In this document: piece after piece, positions 44,931 through 54,255 of the stretch
Position numbering within the stretch: position 1 is the stretch's first letter
Layout: each line of letters opens with the position of its first letter
DNA from: Nocardia sp. NBC_00508
GTDB lineage: Bacteria > Actinomycetota > Actinomycetes > Mycobacteriales > Mycobacteriaceae
Assembly: GCF_036346875.1 (NCBI RefSeq)
Contig: NZ_CP107852.1
Coordinates: 5,518,001-5,582,000 of the forward strand
Reading direction: 5' to 3'
Length of the DNA stretch: 64,000 bases
Notes under the pieces: generated by a model
What the model was told of the DNA's origin: nothing
Database searches by the model: none
What the model saw: only the letters and a program-made list of their open reading frames with translations
Position numbers and translations under genes: made by a program

Positions 44931-45941
44931 ATGACAAGGATGTCTCTGAGACCACAGCGCAGCGCGACCACGTGGCGCTTCAGTCGCCTACTGCCGTGGG
45001 TCGCCGCGGCAGCCCTCCTGGCCGCGTGCAGCGGCCCCGGCGCCGACGCGCCCGCGCCCTCGCAAACCCCGATCGCCGCCGGAACGGTGAATTCGGTAGC
45101 GGTAGTAACCCATGGCAGTCCCGGCGACGCGTTCTGGAACGTCGTCAAGAACGGAGCGGAGGCCGCGGGCAAGGATCTCGGCATCCGCGTGGAGTACAAC
45201 GCCTCCGGTGATCCCGGCCAGCAGGCGAAGCTGATCGACAACGCGGTGGCACAGGGTGTGGATGGCGTCGTAGTCTCGATGGCCAATCCCGAGGCGCTGC
45301 GACCGTCCGTGGAAAAGGCTGTCGCCGCGGGCATTCCGGTGGTGACGATCAATTCCGGTGAGTCAGAGAGCGCGAAATTCGGCGCCTTCGTCCATGTCGG
45401 TCAAAGCGAATCGCTGGCGGGACAGGCGGCGGGCCGGCGACTGGCCGATGCCCGGCGCACGAAGATGCTGTGCGTCATCCACGAGGCGGGCAATATCGGC
45501 GCCAACCAGCGTTGCGAAGGCGCGACGAAGGCATTCGGCAATACGACCACGCTTCAGGTCGACATCAACAACCCGACCGACGCGCAATCAAGGATCAAGG
45601 GCGCACTGGAGGCCGACCGATCCATCGATGCCGTCCTGACGCTGAACTCCCAGGTCGCAGCGCGGGGCGTCGACGCGGTCCGGGAGGCGGGGTCGGCCGC
45701 CACCGTCGCCACCTTCGATCTGAATTCCGATGTGGTGGAGGCGATCCGAGCCGGGAGGTTGCTGTTCGCCGTCGATCAACAGCAGTACGAGCAGGGTTAC
45801 CTGCCGATCGTGCTGTTGCAGTTGTACCGGACGAATCTGAACACCGTCGGGGGCGGCACGCCGGTGCAGACCGGTCCCGGCTTCGTCGACAAGAGCAACG
45901 TCGAGGCCGTGGCCGCGCTGGTCGCGCAGGGCACGCGCTGA
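44931..45941 (+). CDS. ABC sugar-binding lipoprotein (inositol uptake)
   Basis: 336 residues. Signal peptide with lipobox LLAAC (Cys about 33), then a type I periplasmic-binding domain (VVTHGSPGDAFWNVVKNGAE, GVDGVVVSMANPEALRPSVE, GIPVVTINSGES, FAVDQQQYEQGYLPI) of the ribose/inositol group. It captures the sugar outside the membrane for the permease and ATPase encoded next. It lies 9 bp after iolE. Inositol as substrate is inferred from the cluster. Confidence 0.88.
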   Translation: MTRMSLRPQRSATTWRFSRLLPWVAAAALLAACSGPGADAPAPSQTPIAAGTVNSVAVVTHGSPGDAFWNVVKNGAEAAGKDLGIRVEYNASGDPGQQAKLIDNAVAQGVDGVVVSMANPEALRPSVEKAVAAGIPVVTINSGESESAKFGAFVHVGQSESLAGQAAGRRLADARRTKMLCVIHEAGNIGANQRCEGATKAFGNTTTLQVDINNPTDAQSRIKGALEADRSIDAVLTLNSQVAARGVDAVREAGSAATVATFDLNSDVVEAIRAGRLLFAVDQQQYEQGYLPIVLLQLYRTNLNTVGGGTPVQTGPGFVDKSNVEAVAALVAQGTR

Positions 45942-45958
45942 GGTCGGGAGTGAATGAA

Positions 45959-47008
45959 ATGACCGTTGCGACAAAGACATCCGACACGACGCAGGAGCGA
46001 TCGGCGGGCCTTTCGCCACTCCAGCGCCTGGCCGTCCGGCCGGAGATCGGCGCCGCGCTGGGCGCGCTGCTGGTGTTCGTGTTCTTCTCGATCATCACCG
46101 ACCGGTTCCTGAGCCCGCTCGGCGTGGCGACCTGGCTGGACGACGCGTCGACGCTGGGCATCATGGCGGTGGCCGTGGCTCTGCTGATGATCGGCGGCGA
46201 GTTCGATCTGTCGGCGGGCGTGATGACCGCCTCCACCGCCCTGGTCACCGCGTTGCTCGCTGTCCACGCCGGGTGGAACGTGTGGTTCGCGCTCCTGGCC
46301 TCGCTGGTGTTCGCGCTGGTAGTCGGCGCGTTCAACGGCTGGGTGGTGATGCGAACCGGCCTGCCCAGCTTCATCGTCACGCTGGGCACGTTCCTCGCCC
46401 TACAGGGTCTGAATCTCGGCGTGACGCGGCTGGTCACCGGCACGGTCCAGGTCTCGGGTGTGCGGAGCGCGGACGGCTACCAGTCGGCGGGCTGGGTGTT
46501 CGCCTCGACGCTCGACATCGGCGAAGCGCACATCCAGGCATCGGTGGTGTGGTGGGTCGTGCTGACCGCGCTCGCCGCGATCATCCTGGTGCGCACCAGG
46601 TTCGGCAACTGGATCTTCGCCGTCGGCGGCGCGCTGCCGAGCGCCCGCGCGGTCGGCGTGCCGGCGGACCGCACGAAGATCCTGCTGTTCATGGGCACCG
46701 CGTTCGCGGGCTGGGTGGTCGGCTCCTCCAACATCCTCCGGTTCGCGAGCGTGCAGGCCAATCAGGGCGTCGGGCTCGAACTGCACTACATCATCGCCGC
46801 CGTGGTGGGCGGGTGCCTGCTGACCGGCGGCTTCGGCTCGGCGGTCGGCGCCGCGATCGGCGCGCTGATCTTCGGCATGGCGCGCCAAGGCATCGTGTTC
46901 GCCCGCTGGGACAGCGACTGGTTCATGCTCTTCCTCGGCGTGCTGCTGCTGGCGGCGGTGCTGGTCAACAACAGATTCCAGAAACGAGCCGAAAGGGTAC
47001 GCCGATGA
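45959..47008 (+). CDS. ABC sugar permease (RbsC/FrcC type)
   Basis: 349 residues, about nine membrane segments (GALLVFVFFSIITDRF, GIMAVAVALLMIGGEFDLSA, SFIVTLGTFLALQGLNLGVT). The motif GGEFDLSAG and the GGFGSAVGAAIGALIFG loop are typical of ribose/inositol-type permeases. ATG 45959 gives the family N-terminus; the longer frame is an artefact. It overlaps the ATPase gene by 4 nt. Confidence 0.92.
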   Translation: MTVATKTSDTTQERSAGLSPLQRLAVRPEIGAALGALLVFVFFSIITDRFLSPLGVATWLDDASTLGIMAVAVALLMIGGEFDLSAGVMTASTALVTALLAVHAGWNVWFALLASLVFALVVGAFNGWVVMRTGLPSFIVTLGTFLALQGLNLGVTRLVTGTVQVSGVRSADGYQSAGWVFASTLDIGEAHIQASVVWWVVLTALAAIILVRTRFGNWIFAVGGALPSARAVGVPADRTKILLFMGTAFAGWVVGSSNILRFASVQANQGVGLELHYIIAAVVGGCLLTGGFGSAVGAAIGALIFGMARQGIVFARWDSDWFMLFLGVLLLAAVLVNNRFQKRAERVRR

Positions 47009-47787
47009 CTTCCCTCATCGAGGCCGTCGACCTGGGCAAGAGCTACGGCGGCGTGATCGCCCTGCGCGAGGTGTCCACCGTGGTGAACGCGGGCGAGGTG
47101 ACCTGCGTGCTCGGCGACAACGGGGCGGGCAAGTCGACGCTGATCAAGATCCTGGCCGGGGTGCACCAGCACGATCGCGGCGAGCTGCGCGTCGGGGGCG
47201 AAACGGTCCGGTTCTCCTCGCCCCGGGAGGCATTGGATCTCGGCATCGCCACGGTGTATCAGGATCTCGCGGTGGTGCCGCTGATGAGCGTGTGGCGCAA
47301 CTTCGTGCTCGGTTCCGAACCCACCATCGGATACGGGCCCTTCCGGCTGTTGGACCGCAAGAAGGGCCAGGAGATAGCGCGAACGGCGCTGGCGGACATG
47401 GGAATAGACATCCACGATTTGGAGCAGCCGGTGGGCACGCTGTCCGGTGGCCAGCGGCAATGCATCGCCATCGCGCGCGCCGTGCACTACGGCGCGAAGG
47501 TGCTGATCCTCGACGAGCCGACTGCGGCGCTGGGTGTGAAGCAGGCCGGTGTGGTGCTGAAGTACGTCGTGCAGGCGCGCGAACGCGGGCTCGGCGTCGT
47601 GCTCATCACGCACAACCCGCACCATGCCTATCCGGTCGGCGACCGATTCCTGTTGCTCAAGCGGGGCGCGATGCTCGGTTCGTACGAGAAATCCGAGATC
47701 GACCTGCCGGAATTGACCCGGCAAATGGCGGGTGGGGCGGAACTGGACGCCTTGCAGCACGAACTGCGGCGGGTGGTGTCGTCGTGA
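47005..47787 (+). CDS. ABC sugar ATP-binding protein (single domain)
   Basis: 260 residues. Walker A GDNGAGKST, signature LSGGQRQCIAIARA, Walker B VLILDEPTAALG, switch His in LITHNPHH. One ATPase domain only, like FrcA, whereas RbsA/MglA have two; it would act as a homodimer. ATG 47005 overlaps the permease stop. It completes the importer with 44931 and 45959. Confidence 0.93.
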   Translation: MTSLIEAVDLGKSYGGVIALREVSTVVNAGEVTCVLGDNGAGKSTLIKILAGVHQHDRGELRVGGETVRFSSPREALDLGIATVYQDLAVVPLMSVWRNFVLGSEPTIGYGPFRLLDRKKGQEIARTALADMGIDIHDLEQPVGTLSGGQRQCIAIARAVHYGAKVLILDEPTAALGVKQAGVVLKYVVQARERGLGVVLITHNPHHAYPVGDRFLLLKRGAMLGSYEKSEIDLPELTRQMAGGAELDALQHELRRVVSS

Positions 47788-47806
47788 ATTCGATGGAGGT
47801 GGACTC

Positions 47807-48745
47807 GTGACCGAGCTGGAGGCGCTGACCATCGGCCGGGTCGGGGTGGATCTGTATCCGGAACAGAGCGGTGTCGCGTTGGCGCAGGTGCGCAGCTTCG
47901 CGAAGTTCCTGGGCGGCACCGCGACCAATGTCGCCGTGGCCGCCGCCCGGCTCGGCAGGCGCTCGGCGGTACTCACCAAAGTGGGCCCCGACGGCTTCGG
48001 CGATTTCGTGCGGACCGCGCTGGAGGATTTCGGCGTCTCTTCCCGTTACGTGACGACCGCGCCGGACCTGCAGACCCCGGTGGTGTTCTGCGAGCTCACG
48101 CCGCCCGCCGATCCGCCGCTGCTGTTCTATCGAGCGCCGATCGCGCCGGATCTCACCATCACCCCCGAGGAAGTGCCCTGGGACGTGGTGGCTTCCGTGC
48201 CCCTGCTGTGGGTCACGGGTACCGGCGTGAGCGCCGAACCGGGCCGCGGCACACAGCGCGAGATCCTGCTGCGGCGCGCGCGACGCGGGCACACCGTGCT
48301 CGATCTGGACTACCGTCCGATGTTCTGGCCCGACGTCGACACCGCGCGGGCCGAGATCGGCTGGATGCTCGACCACGTGAACGTGGTGGTCGGCAACCGC
48401 GCCGAAGTCCAGGTGGCGGTGGGCACCGCGGATCCGGATGTGGCGGCCGACCGGTTGCTCGCGCGCGGTGTACGCCTCGCGGTGATCAAGCAGGGCGCCG
48501 ACGGAGTGTTGGTGGCCACCGACTCCGAGCGCTGGACGGTGCCGCCGTGCCGCGTGGAGGTGGTGTGCGGACTCGGCGCGGGCGACGGATTCGGCGGGGC
48601 GCTGATCCATGGCCTGCTCTCGGACTGGGACCCGCGACGCATCGCCACCTACGCCAACGCGGCGGGCGCACTGGTGGCCGCGCGTCTCGCCTGCGCCGAC
48701 GCGATGCCCACGAGTGAGGAAATCGAGGAACTGCTGTGCGGTTGA
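47807..48745 (+). CDS. iolC: 5-dehydro-2-deoxygluconokinase
   Basis: 312 residues, PfkB-type sugar kinase. N-terminal ALTIGRVGVDLYPEQSGVAL and GGTATNVAVAAARLGRRS (PfkB signature 1), C-terminal CGLGAGDGFGGALIHGLL with the catalytic Asp (signature 2). The MGRVGVDLYP form is characteristic of IolC, which phosphorylates 5-dehydro-2-deoxygluconate in inositol degradation. GTG 47807 has GGAGG 7 nt upstream. Confidence 0.93.
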   Translation: MTELEALTIGRVGVDLYPEQSGVALAQVRSFAKFLGGTATNVAVAAARLGRRSAVLTKVGPDGFGDFVRTALEDFGVSSRYVTTAPDLQTPVVFCELTPPADPPLLFYRAPIAPDLTITPEEVPWDVVASVPLLWVTGTGVSAEPGRGTQREILLRRARRGHTVLDLDYRPMFWPDVDTARAEIGWMLDHVNVVVGNRAEVQVAVGTADPDVAADRLLARGVRLAVIKQGADGVLVATDSERWTVPPCRVEVVCGLGAGDGFGGALIHGLLSDWDPRRIATYANAAGALVAARLACADAMPTSEEIEELLCG

Positions 48746-48782
48746 ACCGGCGCGCGACCGGACGTGAAACGGAGGAGCTGCT

Positions 48783-49676
48783 ATGTATCTGACCGACGAA
48801 CGCTGGCGCGAACTGCTGCGCGTCCGGGCGACGGACCCCGCCGCGGTCGAGCGGGCCTATGCGAAGCGGGCGCGCCGTCCATCCCTGCTGGCGGGCAAGC
48901 AGACGCTGTTCCTGGTCGCTGCGGATCATCCCGCCCGCGGCGCCCTCGGCGTCGGCGAGGACCGGACGGCGATGGCCGACCGGCGCACGTTGCTGGAACG
49001 GCTGCTGATCGCGTTGGCCAACCCGGACGTCGACGGCGTGCTCGGCTCGCCGGACGTGGTGGAGGAACTGCTGCTGCTGGACGCGCTGGACGACAAGGTC
49101 GTGATCGGGTCGATGAATCGCGGCGGACTCGCGGGCGCGGAATGGGAGATCGACGACCGCTTCACCGGCTACGACGCCGAATCCCTGGTGCGCTTCCGGC
49201 TCGACGGCGGCAAGATGCTGCTGCGCCTGGTCGATTCCGACGCGGGCACGGTGCCGACGCTACAAGCCTGCGCGCAGGCGGTCTCGGAGCTGGCGGCGCA
49301 CGGGCTGATGGCAATGGTCGAACCGTTGCCCTACCACCGGGACGACTCCGGCGCGCTGGTCATGAGCAAGGACGCGCTGTCGCTGTCCAGGGCGATCACG
49401 GTGGCTTCCGGTCTCGGCGTCACCTCGGCCTACACCTGGCTGAAGATCCCGGCCCCGGCCGATACATCGGTGCTGGACGCGACCACCCTGCCGGTGCTCG
49501 TGCTCGGCGGCGCGCCTTCCGGAGACCCGTCCGTGGATCGCGGATTGTGGGGCGGCGCGCTCGGTCACGATGTGGCGCGGGGTCTCGTGATCGGACGCAC
49601 CCTGCTGTATCCGCCGGACGGCGACGTCGCCCAGGCGGTGGACGCCGCGGCCCGCCTGCTGAAGGAGGCCAGATGA
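48783..49676 (+). CDS. Cgl0158-type TIM-barrel aldolase of iol cluster
   Basis: 297 residues. TIM-barrel pattern with LFLVAADHPARGALGVGEDR, VVIGSMNRGGLAGAEWEIDD, MVEPLPYHRDD, SAYTWLKIPAPADT (Schiff-base-type Lys) and VLVLGGAPSGD. It resembles the family named after Corynebacterium Cgl0158, found in inositol operons and probably cleaving 6-phospho-5-dehydro-2-deoxygluconate (the IolJ step). GGAGGAG precedes ATG 48783. Confidence 0.85.
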   Translation: MYLTDERWRELLRVRATDPAAVERAYAKRARRPSLLAGKQTLFLVAADHPARGALGVGEDRTAMADRRTLLERLLIALANPDVDGVLGSPDVVEELLLLDALDDKVVIGSMNRGGLAGAEWEIDDRFTGYDAESLVRFRLDGGKMLLRLVDSDAGTVPTLQACAQAVSELAAHGLMAMVEPLPYHRDDSGALVMSKDALSLSRAITVASGLGVTSAYTWLKIPAPADTSVLDATTLPVLVLGGAPSGDPSVDRGLWGGALGHDVARGLVIGRTLLYPPDGDVAQAVDAAARLLKEAR

Positions 49677-49978
49677 GCCGCACGATCGCCGCCCGGCACG
49701 TCGTTGGGCCACCCGGCGGTATCCGTAGGGCGCCTAGGTCGTCTCGGGCGATGTCCGACGATCGGCTGTCGAAGAAGCCGGATCGGGCTGGGCGACGACC
49801 CCGGTCCGCCCTACGCGGCGATGGTCCGCAGTGCCGGATAAGCGCTCGGAACAAGGCGGCGGCGGCGGCCGAGGCATCGAGGAGCAGCACAACGTCTGGC
49901 AGGCGGCCGGTGGGGTCCGCCTGGCGGATCGACCGGACCGCCGGTGCTCGCGGACCGGGCACGGAGGAGGCGCGATGA
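49673..49978 (+). CDS. Doubtful 101-codon frame linking aldolase and iolB genes
   Basis: ATG 49673 overlaps the stop of the aldolase gene and its TGA overlaps the iolB start, both as ATGA, so it fits perfectly between two operon genes. However, the translation is low-complexity and rich in Arg, Ser and Ala (RAPRSSRAMSDDRLSKKPDR), with no recognisable domain, and iolB has its own GGAGGAGG. It may be a relic of a lost gene, or chance. Other iol clusters carry iolA in the operon; it is missing here. Confidence 0.3.
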   Translation: MSRTIAARHVVGPPGGIRRAPRSSRAMSDDRLSKKPDRAGRRPRSALRGDGPQCRISARNKAAAAAEASRSSTTSGRRPVGSAWRIDRTAGARGPGTEEAR

Positions 49979-50865
49979 CACTGCATCGGCCCGAGGGAAC
50001 GCTGTCCCGCGACGGCGACCCGATCCGGCTGACTCCCGAGGACGCTGGATGGACCTATGCCGGACTGCGCATGCTGCGGATCGGTGCGGGCAGGTCGCGA
50101 ACCGTGCGGACGGGCGAGTTCGAAGCGTTCGTCCTGCCCCTGGCCGGGGCGTGCACGGTGCGCGTGGACGGTGGGACGTTCGTGCTGGCTGGGCGGGAAT
50201 CGGTCTTCACCCGGGTGACGGACTTCGCCTACGTCCCCCGGGACGCCGAGGTGGAATTGGTCGCCGACGGCGGCGACCTGGAGGTGGCACTGCCGATGGC
50301 GCGATGCGCGACACGTCTGGAGCCGAGGTACGGTCCGGCGGAACAGGTTCCGGTCGAAGTTCGCGGCGCGGGACGTGCGACGCGGCAGGTCACCAACTTC
50401 GGAGTCCCCGGCGTGTGGGAACACGCGGACAAACTCAACGCCTGCGAGCTGATCACCCCGGACGGCAACTGGTCGTCCTATCCGCCGCACAAGCACGACG
50501 AGGCGAGCGACTGCGAGGTCGTCAACGAGGAGATCTACTACTTCCGCATCGCCGGACGCGACGGGATCACCCCCTCGCGGGAGGGATTCGGCATGCACCG
50601 GATCTACACGGCCGACGGCACCCTGGACGAGAACGTCGCCGTCCGCGACGGTGATGTCTTCCTGATCCCGTACGGCTACCACGGGCCGTGCATCGCCGCG
50701 CCCGGCTACCCCATGTACTACCTCAACGTGCTGGCCGGTCCCGCGCCCGAGCGGTCGATGGCTTTCTGCGACGACCCGGCGCACAGCTGGGTGCGCACGC
50801 GATGGGACGCCGAATCGATCGACCCCCGCTGCCCGGTCACCACTCACGAAGGACGGATCGGATGA
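49975..50865 (+). CDS. iolB: 5-deoxy-glucuronate isomerase
   Basis: 296 residues, double-cupin KduI/IolB family. Metal-binding cupin motif PPHKHDE (His, His, Glu) followed by EEIYYFRI and later FLIPYGYHGPCIAAPGYPMY. It isomerises 5-deoxy-glucuronate to 5-dehydro-2-deoxygluconate, the substrate of IolC. GGAGGAGG precedes ATG 49975; the stop overlaps iolD. Confidence 0.95.
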   Translation: MTLHRPEGTLSRDGDPIRLTPEDAGWTYAGLRMLRIGAGRSRTVRTGEFEAFVLPLAGACTVRVDGGTFVLAGRESVFTRVTDFAYVPRDAEVELVADGGDLEVALPMARCATRLEPRYGPAEQVPVEVRGAGRATRQVTNFGVPGVWEHADKLNACELITPDGNWSSYPPHKHDEASDCEVVNEEIYYFRIAGRDGITPSREGFGMHRIYTADGTLDENVAVRDGDVFLIPYGYHGPCIAAPGYPMYYLNVLAGPAPERSMAFCDDPAHSWVRTRWDAESIDPRCPVTTHEGRIG

Positions 50866-52703
50866 AATCGACCGCAGCGCAGGCGCTGGTGGCCTGGCTG
50901 GTCGCCCAGCGCTCGGAAACACTCGACGGCCGTGAGGTGCCGCTGTTCCCCGCCGTTTTCGGGATCTTCGGGCACGGCAACGTGCTCGGCCTCGGTACGG
51001 CGCTGCACGAGCGGCGCGACGAACTCCCGCTCTGGCGTGGGCACACCGAGGAGGGGATGGCGCTCGCGGCCGTCGGCTATGCCAAGGCCACGCACCGGCG
51101 CCAGGTCGGCGTCGCGACGTCGTCGATCGGTCCCGGTGCGCTGAACATGGTGACGGCCGCGGGCGTCGCGCACGCGAATCGTCTTCCGCTGCTGTTGCTT
51201 CCGGGCGACACCTTCACCGGCCGCGCGCCCGACCCGGTGCTGCAACAGGTCGAGCACTTCGGCGACGCCACCGTCACGGTGAACGACGCGTTCCGCGCGG
51301 TGAGCCGGTATTTCGACCGCATCACTCGCCCGGAACAGCTGATATCCACCCTGCCCCAGGCGGTTCGGGTCCTCACCGATCCGGCAGACGCCGGTCCCGT
51401 CGTCCTTGCGCTGCCGCAGGATGTCCAGGCCGAGAGTTACGACTTCCCCGATACGCTCTTCGCCCCGGTCGTGCATCGCCTGCCGCGGCCTCGCCCCGAT
51501 CAGCGTGCCCTCGCCGACGCTGCCGCCATGGTGCGCGCCGCTCGGCGTCCACTGCTGGTGCTGGGCGGCGGCGTCCGCTATTCGGGCGCCGGGCGCACCG
51601 TGCTGGATTTCGCCGAGCGTCATGGCATACCGGTCGCGGAGACCACCGCGGGCCGCACGCTCGTGCCGCACGACCATCCGATGTACACGGGGCCGCTCGG
51701 CATCACCGGCTCGGCGTCGGCGAACGCGATGGCGTCCGAGGCCGACCTGGTCCTCGCGGTCGGGACCCGATTGCAGGATTTCACCACCGCGTCCTGGACC
51801 GTCTTCGCGCCGGACGTGCGCTTGGTGACGATCAACGTGGCGCGGTTCGACGCCGTCAAGCACGGCGCCCTCGCGGTGGTCGGCGACGCCGCCGTCAGCG
51901 TGCGTGAGCTGGCCGACCAGCTGGGGGAGAGGCGGGCCGATCCGGAGTGGTCGGCGCGAGCCGCGGCGCTGCGCGGCACCTGGGACGCGCACATCGACAA
52001 ACTGCGTGCACCGACCCCGGGTATACCGACCTATGCGCAGGTCGTAGGCGTGGTGAACGACCTGAGCGGTCCGAGCGACTATGTGATGACGGCCTCCGGC
52101 GGGCTGCCCGGCGAACTCGTCGGCGGCTGGCGCGCGCCGGGCGGCGCACCCACCATGGACGTGGAGTATGGCTTCTCCTGCATGGGCTACGAACTCGCGG
52201 GCGCCTGGGGCGCGGCCATGGCGCATACCGACGGCGTGGTGACGACGCTGCTCGGGGACGGCTCCTACTTGATGCTGAACTCCGAATTGTTCTCGGCGGC
52301 CTTCGCCGGACACCCGTTTGTCGCCGTGGTCTGCGACAACGACGGCTACGCCGTGATCGCCCGCCTGCAAGAAGGCCAAGGGGGCGCGCCGTTCAACAAC
52401 TTCTACGCGAATTGCCGCACCACCCGGGAACATCCGCCCCGTGTGGACTTCGCCGCCCACGCCGCTGCCCTGGGCTGTTCCGTCTTCACCGCCGCCGACC
52501 TGGACGAGTTCCGCGACGCCTACGTGCGGGCGCGTGCCGCTGCCGGTGCCGAATCCCGTCCGGCCGTGCTCGTGGTGCGGACGCAGCCGTCGGCGTGGAC
52601 CGAGGCGGGCGCCTGGTGGGAGGTCGGCGTGCCGGAGCACTTGCCGGGCCGGGTCGCCTACGACGAAACGAAACCGCGCCAGCTGCGCTATCTGGGCCCG
52701 TGA
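50862..52703 (+). CDS. iolD: 3D-(3,5/4)-trihydroxycyclohexane-1,2-dione hydrolase
   Basis: 613 residues, thiamine-diphosphate enzyme that opens the inositol-derived ring to 5-deoxy-glucuronate. IolD-specific FGIFGHGNVLGLGTAL, catalytic Glu in RGHTEEGMALAAVGYAKA, SSIGPGALNMVTAAGVAHA, and the ThDP/Mg motif LLGDGSYLMLNSELFSA...VVCDNDGY. Start overlaps the iolB stop (ATGA). Last gene of the iol operon. Confidence 0.95.
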   Translation: MKSTAAQALVAWLVAQRSETLDGREVPLFPAVFGIFGHGNVLGLGTALHERRDELPLWRGHTEEGMALAAVGYAKATHRRQVGVATSSIGPGALNMVTAAGVAHANRLPLLLLPGDTFTGRAPDPVLQQVEHFGDATVTVNDAFRAVSRYFDRITRPEQLISTLPQAVRVLTDPADAGPVVLALPQDVQAESYDFPDTLFAPVVHRLPRPRPDQRALADAAAMVRAARRPLLVLGGGVRYSGAGRTVLDFAERHGIPVAETTAGRTLVPHDHPMYTGPLGITGSASANAMASEADLVLAVGTRLQDFTTASWTVFAPDVRLVTINVARFDAVKHGALAVVGDAAVSVRELADQLGERRADPEWSARAAALRGTWDAHIDKLRAPTPGIPTYAQVVGVVNDLSGPSDYVMTASGGLPGELVGGWRAPGGAPTMDVEYGFSCMGYELAGAWGAAMAHTDGVVTTLLGDGSYLMLNSELFSAAFAGHPFVAVVCDNDGYAVIARLQEGQGGAPFNNFYANCRTTREHPPRVDFAAHAAALGCSVFTAADLDEFRDAYVRARAAAGAESRPAVLVVRTQPSAWTEAGAWWEVGVPEHLPGRVAYDETKPRQLRYLGP

Positions 52704-53208
52704 ACAGAACTTAACGAATGGTGCGTCCCGCCGCCGCCCGACGTAGGCTGAACTGTCGGAGTCTGCGTACTGTAGGCTGTAACCCGTTGGGGCACAACGG
52801 AACTGGTACCAGAAGACCGGTGTCGAGCCGCGTAGACAAAAGTGCCGGGCGCGGTGGCCCATGCGATCGGGGTGTGCTCGTCGAAGACGGCGGCGGGCCC
52901 ATCCGGCGAGTAGTGCGAGGTACCCGAGTGCTGTTCCGGAAAAGTCCGGATCGGGTACCGACCGAGCATGGGAGGTGAAGACGCAGGCCGCCAGCGAGGC
53001 GTAGCGTGAGTGGGTGAACCGAGGACACAGCGCGCACTCGCGCACGACGGAGCCGAGCGCCAGCGAGGCGTAGTCGAGGCGTAGTCGTGAGCGTTAGCTC
53101 ACAGTTGGTGGAACAAAACGTGAGTAATTCGTCGGATCATGGCATCGTTGATCTACGAGACCGGGACATATCGATGAACACACCTGGCTCGTCTACAGAA
53201 AGTATGAA
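52704..53208. other. 505-bp region between iolD and cspA, with dispersed repeat copy B
   Basis: No supported gene. Near 53005-53090 it carries a degenerate copy of the repeat seen at 6284-6365 (GTGAG, TGAACCGAGGACAC, CGCGCACTCGCGCAC, AGCGAGGCGTAG), with the AGCGAGGCGTAG block itself occurring again at about 52992. The rest is the long 5' flank of the cold-shock gene. Confidence 0.5.
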
Positions 53209-53412
53209 ATGGCTCAAGGCATTGTGAAGTGGTTCAACAGCGAGAAGGGCTTCGGCTTCATCGCGCAAGACGGCGGGGGACCCGACGTCTTCGTGCATTA
53301 CTCGGCTGTGAGCGGCGCGGGTTTCCGGTCCCTCGATGAGGGGCAGCGCGTGGAGTTCGAGATCGGCCAGGGACAGAAGGGTCCGCAGGCCCAGGACGTC
53401 CGCGTTCTCTGA
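53209..53412 (+). CDS. cspA: Cold-shock protein
   Basis: 67 residues, one OB-fold cold-shock domain. RNP1 KGFGFI and RNP2 VFVHYSAV are intact (GIVKWFNSEKGFGFIAQDGG). These proteins bind single-stranded RNA and DNA and prevent secondary structure. Long 5' flank and a strong terminator mark a monocistronic unit. Confidence 0.96.
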   Translation: MAQGIVKWFNSEKGFGFIAQDGGGPDVFVHYSAVSGAGFRSLDEGQRVEFEIGQGQKGPQAQDVRVL

Positions 53413-53429
53413 TCGCGACTTAGCTTTCG

Positions 53430-53463
53430 AAAGGCCCCGCACCCCCGACGGTGCGGGGCCTTT
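53430..53463 (+). terminator. Intrinsic terminator of cspA
   Basis: A 14-bp perfect stem (AAAGGCCCCGCACC with GGTGCGGGGCCTTT) around a 6-nt loop, 18 bp after the stop codon, ending in TTT. Confidence 0.9.
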
Positions 53464-53579
53464 CCCCTGTTCGGAGGGTTTCCCGCGCGGAGCGCGGCCG
53501 CCGCCGAACCGGCCGACGTGGACGAAGCTGGAGCGATTCGAATCATATGTGGCGCAGCGTTTCTCCTGAGCCGATACCC

Positions 53580-54176
53580 TCACGCCGACCGGGCGCGCAG
53601 CGCGTTGAGCAGGCGGTGCAGTGCGGTGACGGTTTCGGCGAGCGCTTCCGGGTCGTCAGTCGAGGCGAGCCAGAGCGCCGCCTCGTTCATCGCGCCGGAC
53701 AGCAGGTGGGTCAGCGGTTCGATCGGCTGTGGCGCCAGCACGCCTTCCTCGACCAGCAGATGTAGCGCCTCGCGCAGATGGCGGGCGGAATTGGCTTCGT
53801 CCAGGGCTCGCCATTCGTGCCAGCCGAGCACTGCGGGGCCGTCCACGAGCATGATCCGCTGAATCTCCGGAGCGGTGCAGGTGGTGAGAAAGGTCTCGCA
53901 GCCCGCCACCAGCTGGGACCAGGCGTCGGACTGGGCTGCCGCGGCCGCGGCGATCCGCTCGCCGACCTCCTGTTGCACCTGGCCGAGCACCGCTCGGAAC
54001 AGCGCGGCCTTGCTGTCGAAGTTGTGGTACAGCGCGCCTTTGGTCACGCCGGTGGCCGCGACGATCTCCGAGAGACCAACGGCGCCATAGCCTTTTGCCG
54101 CGAATAGGCGTCGGCTTGTGTGCAGCAGGGCCCGGCGCGTCTCTTCGCGCTGTTTGGCGCGCAAGGTGCTCGGCAT
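53580..54176 (-). CDS. TetR-family repressor
   Basis: 198 residues. N-terminal TetR HTH (TRRALLHTSRRLFAAKGYGA, EIVAATGVTKGALYHNFDSK) and a C-terminal helical ligand domain (MLVDGPAVLGWHEWRALDEA). The last part matches the AcrR-like group controlling small detoxification genes. It is divergent from the VOC-family gene, with two related 17-bp palindromes between them as operators. Confidence 0.92.
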   Translation of the reverse strand: MPSTLRAKQREETRRALLHTSRRLFAAKGYGAVGLSEIVAATGVTKGALYHNFDSKAALFRAVLGQVQQEVGERIAAAAAAQSDAWSQLVAGCETFLTTCTAPEIQRIMLVDGPAVLGWHEWRALDEANSARHLREALHLLVEEGVLAPQPIEPLTHLLSGAMNEAALWLASTDDPEALAETVTALHRLLNALRARSA

Positions 54177-54193
54177 CGCGGATTCTCCTGTTG

Positions 54194-54242
54194 ACGTACC
54201 GAAAGTATGTGAACTAGCCTACTTTACATTCCATCGGTATGT
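54194..54242. promoter_or_regulatory. Two TetR operators between 53580 and 54256 genes
   Basis: Site 1 ACGTACCGAAAGTATGT (54194-54210) and site 2 ACATTCCATCGGTATGT (54226-54242) fit one 17-bp pattern ACRTWCC-N3-RGTATGT, each an imperfect palindrome, 32 bp apart. One lies next to each gene start, as expected for a repressor that controls itself and its divergent neighbour. Confidence 0.65.
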
Positions 54243-54255
54243 GAAAGGTTGGGAC

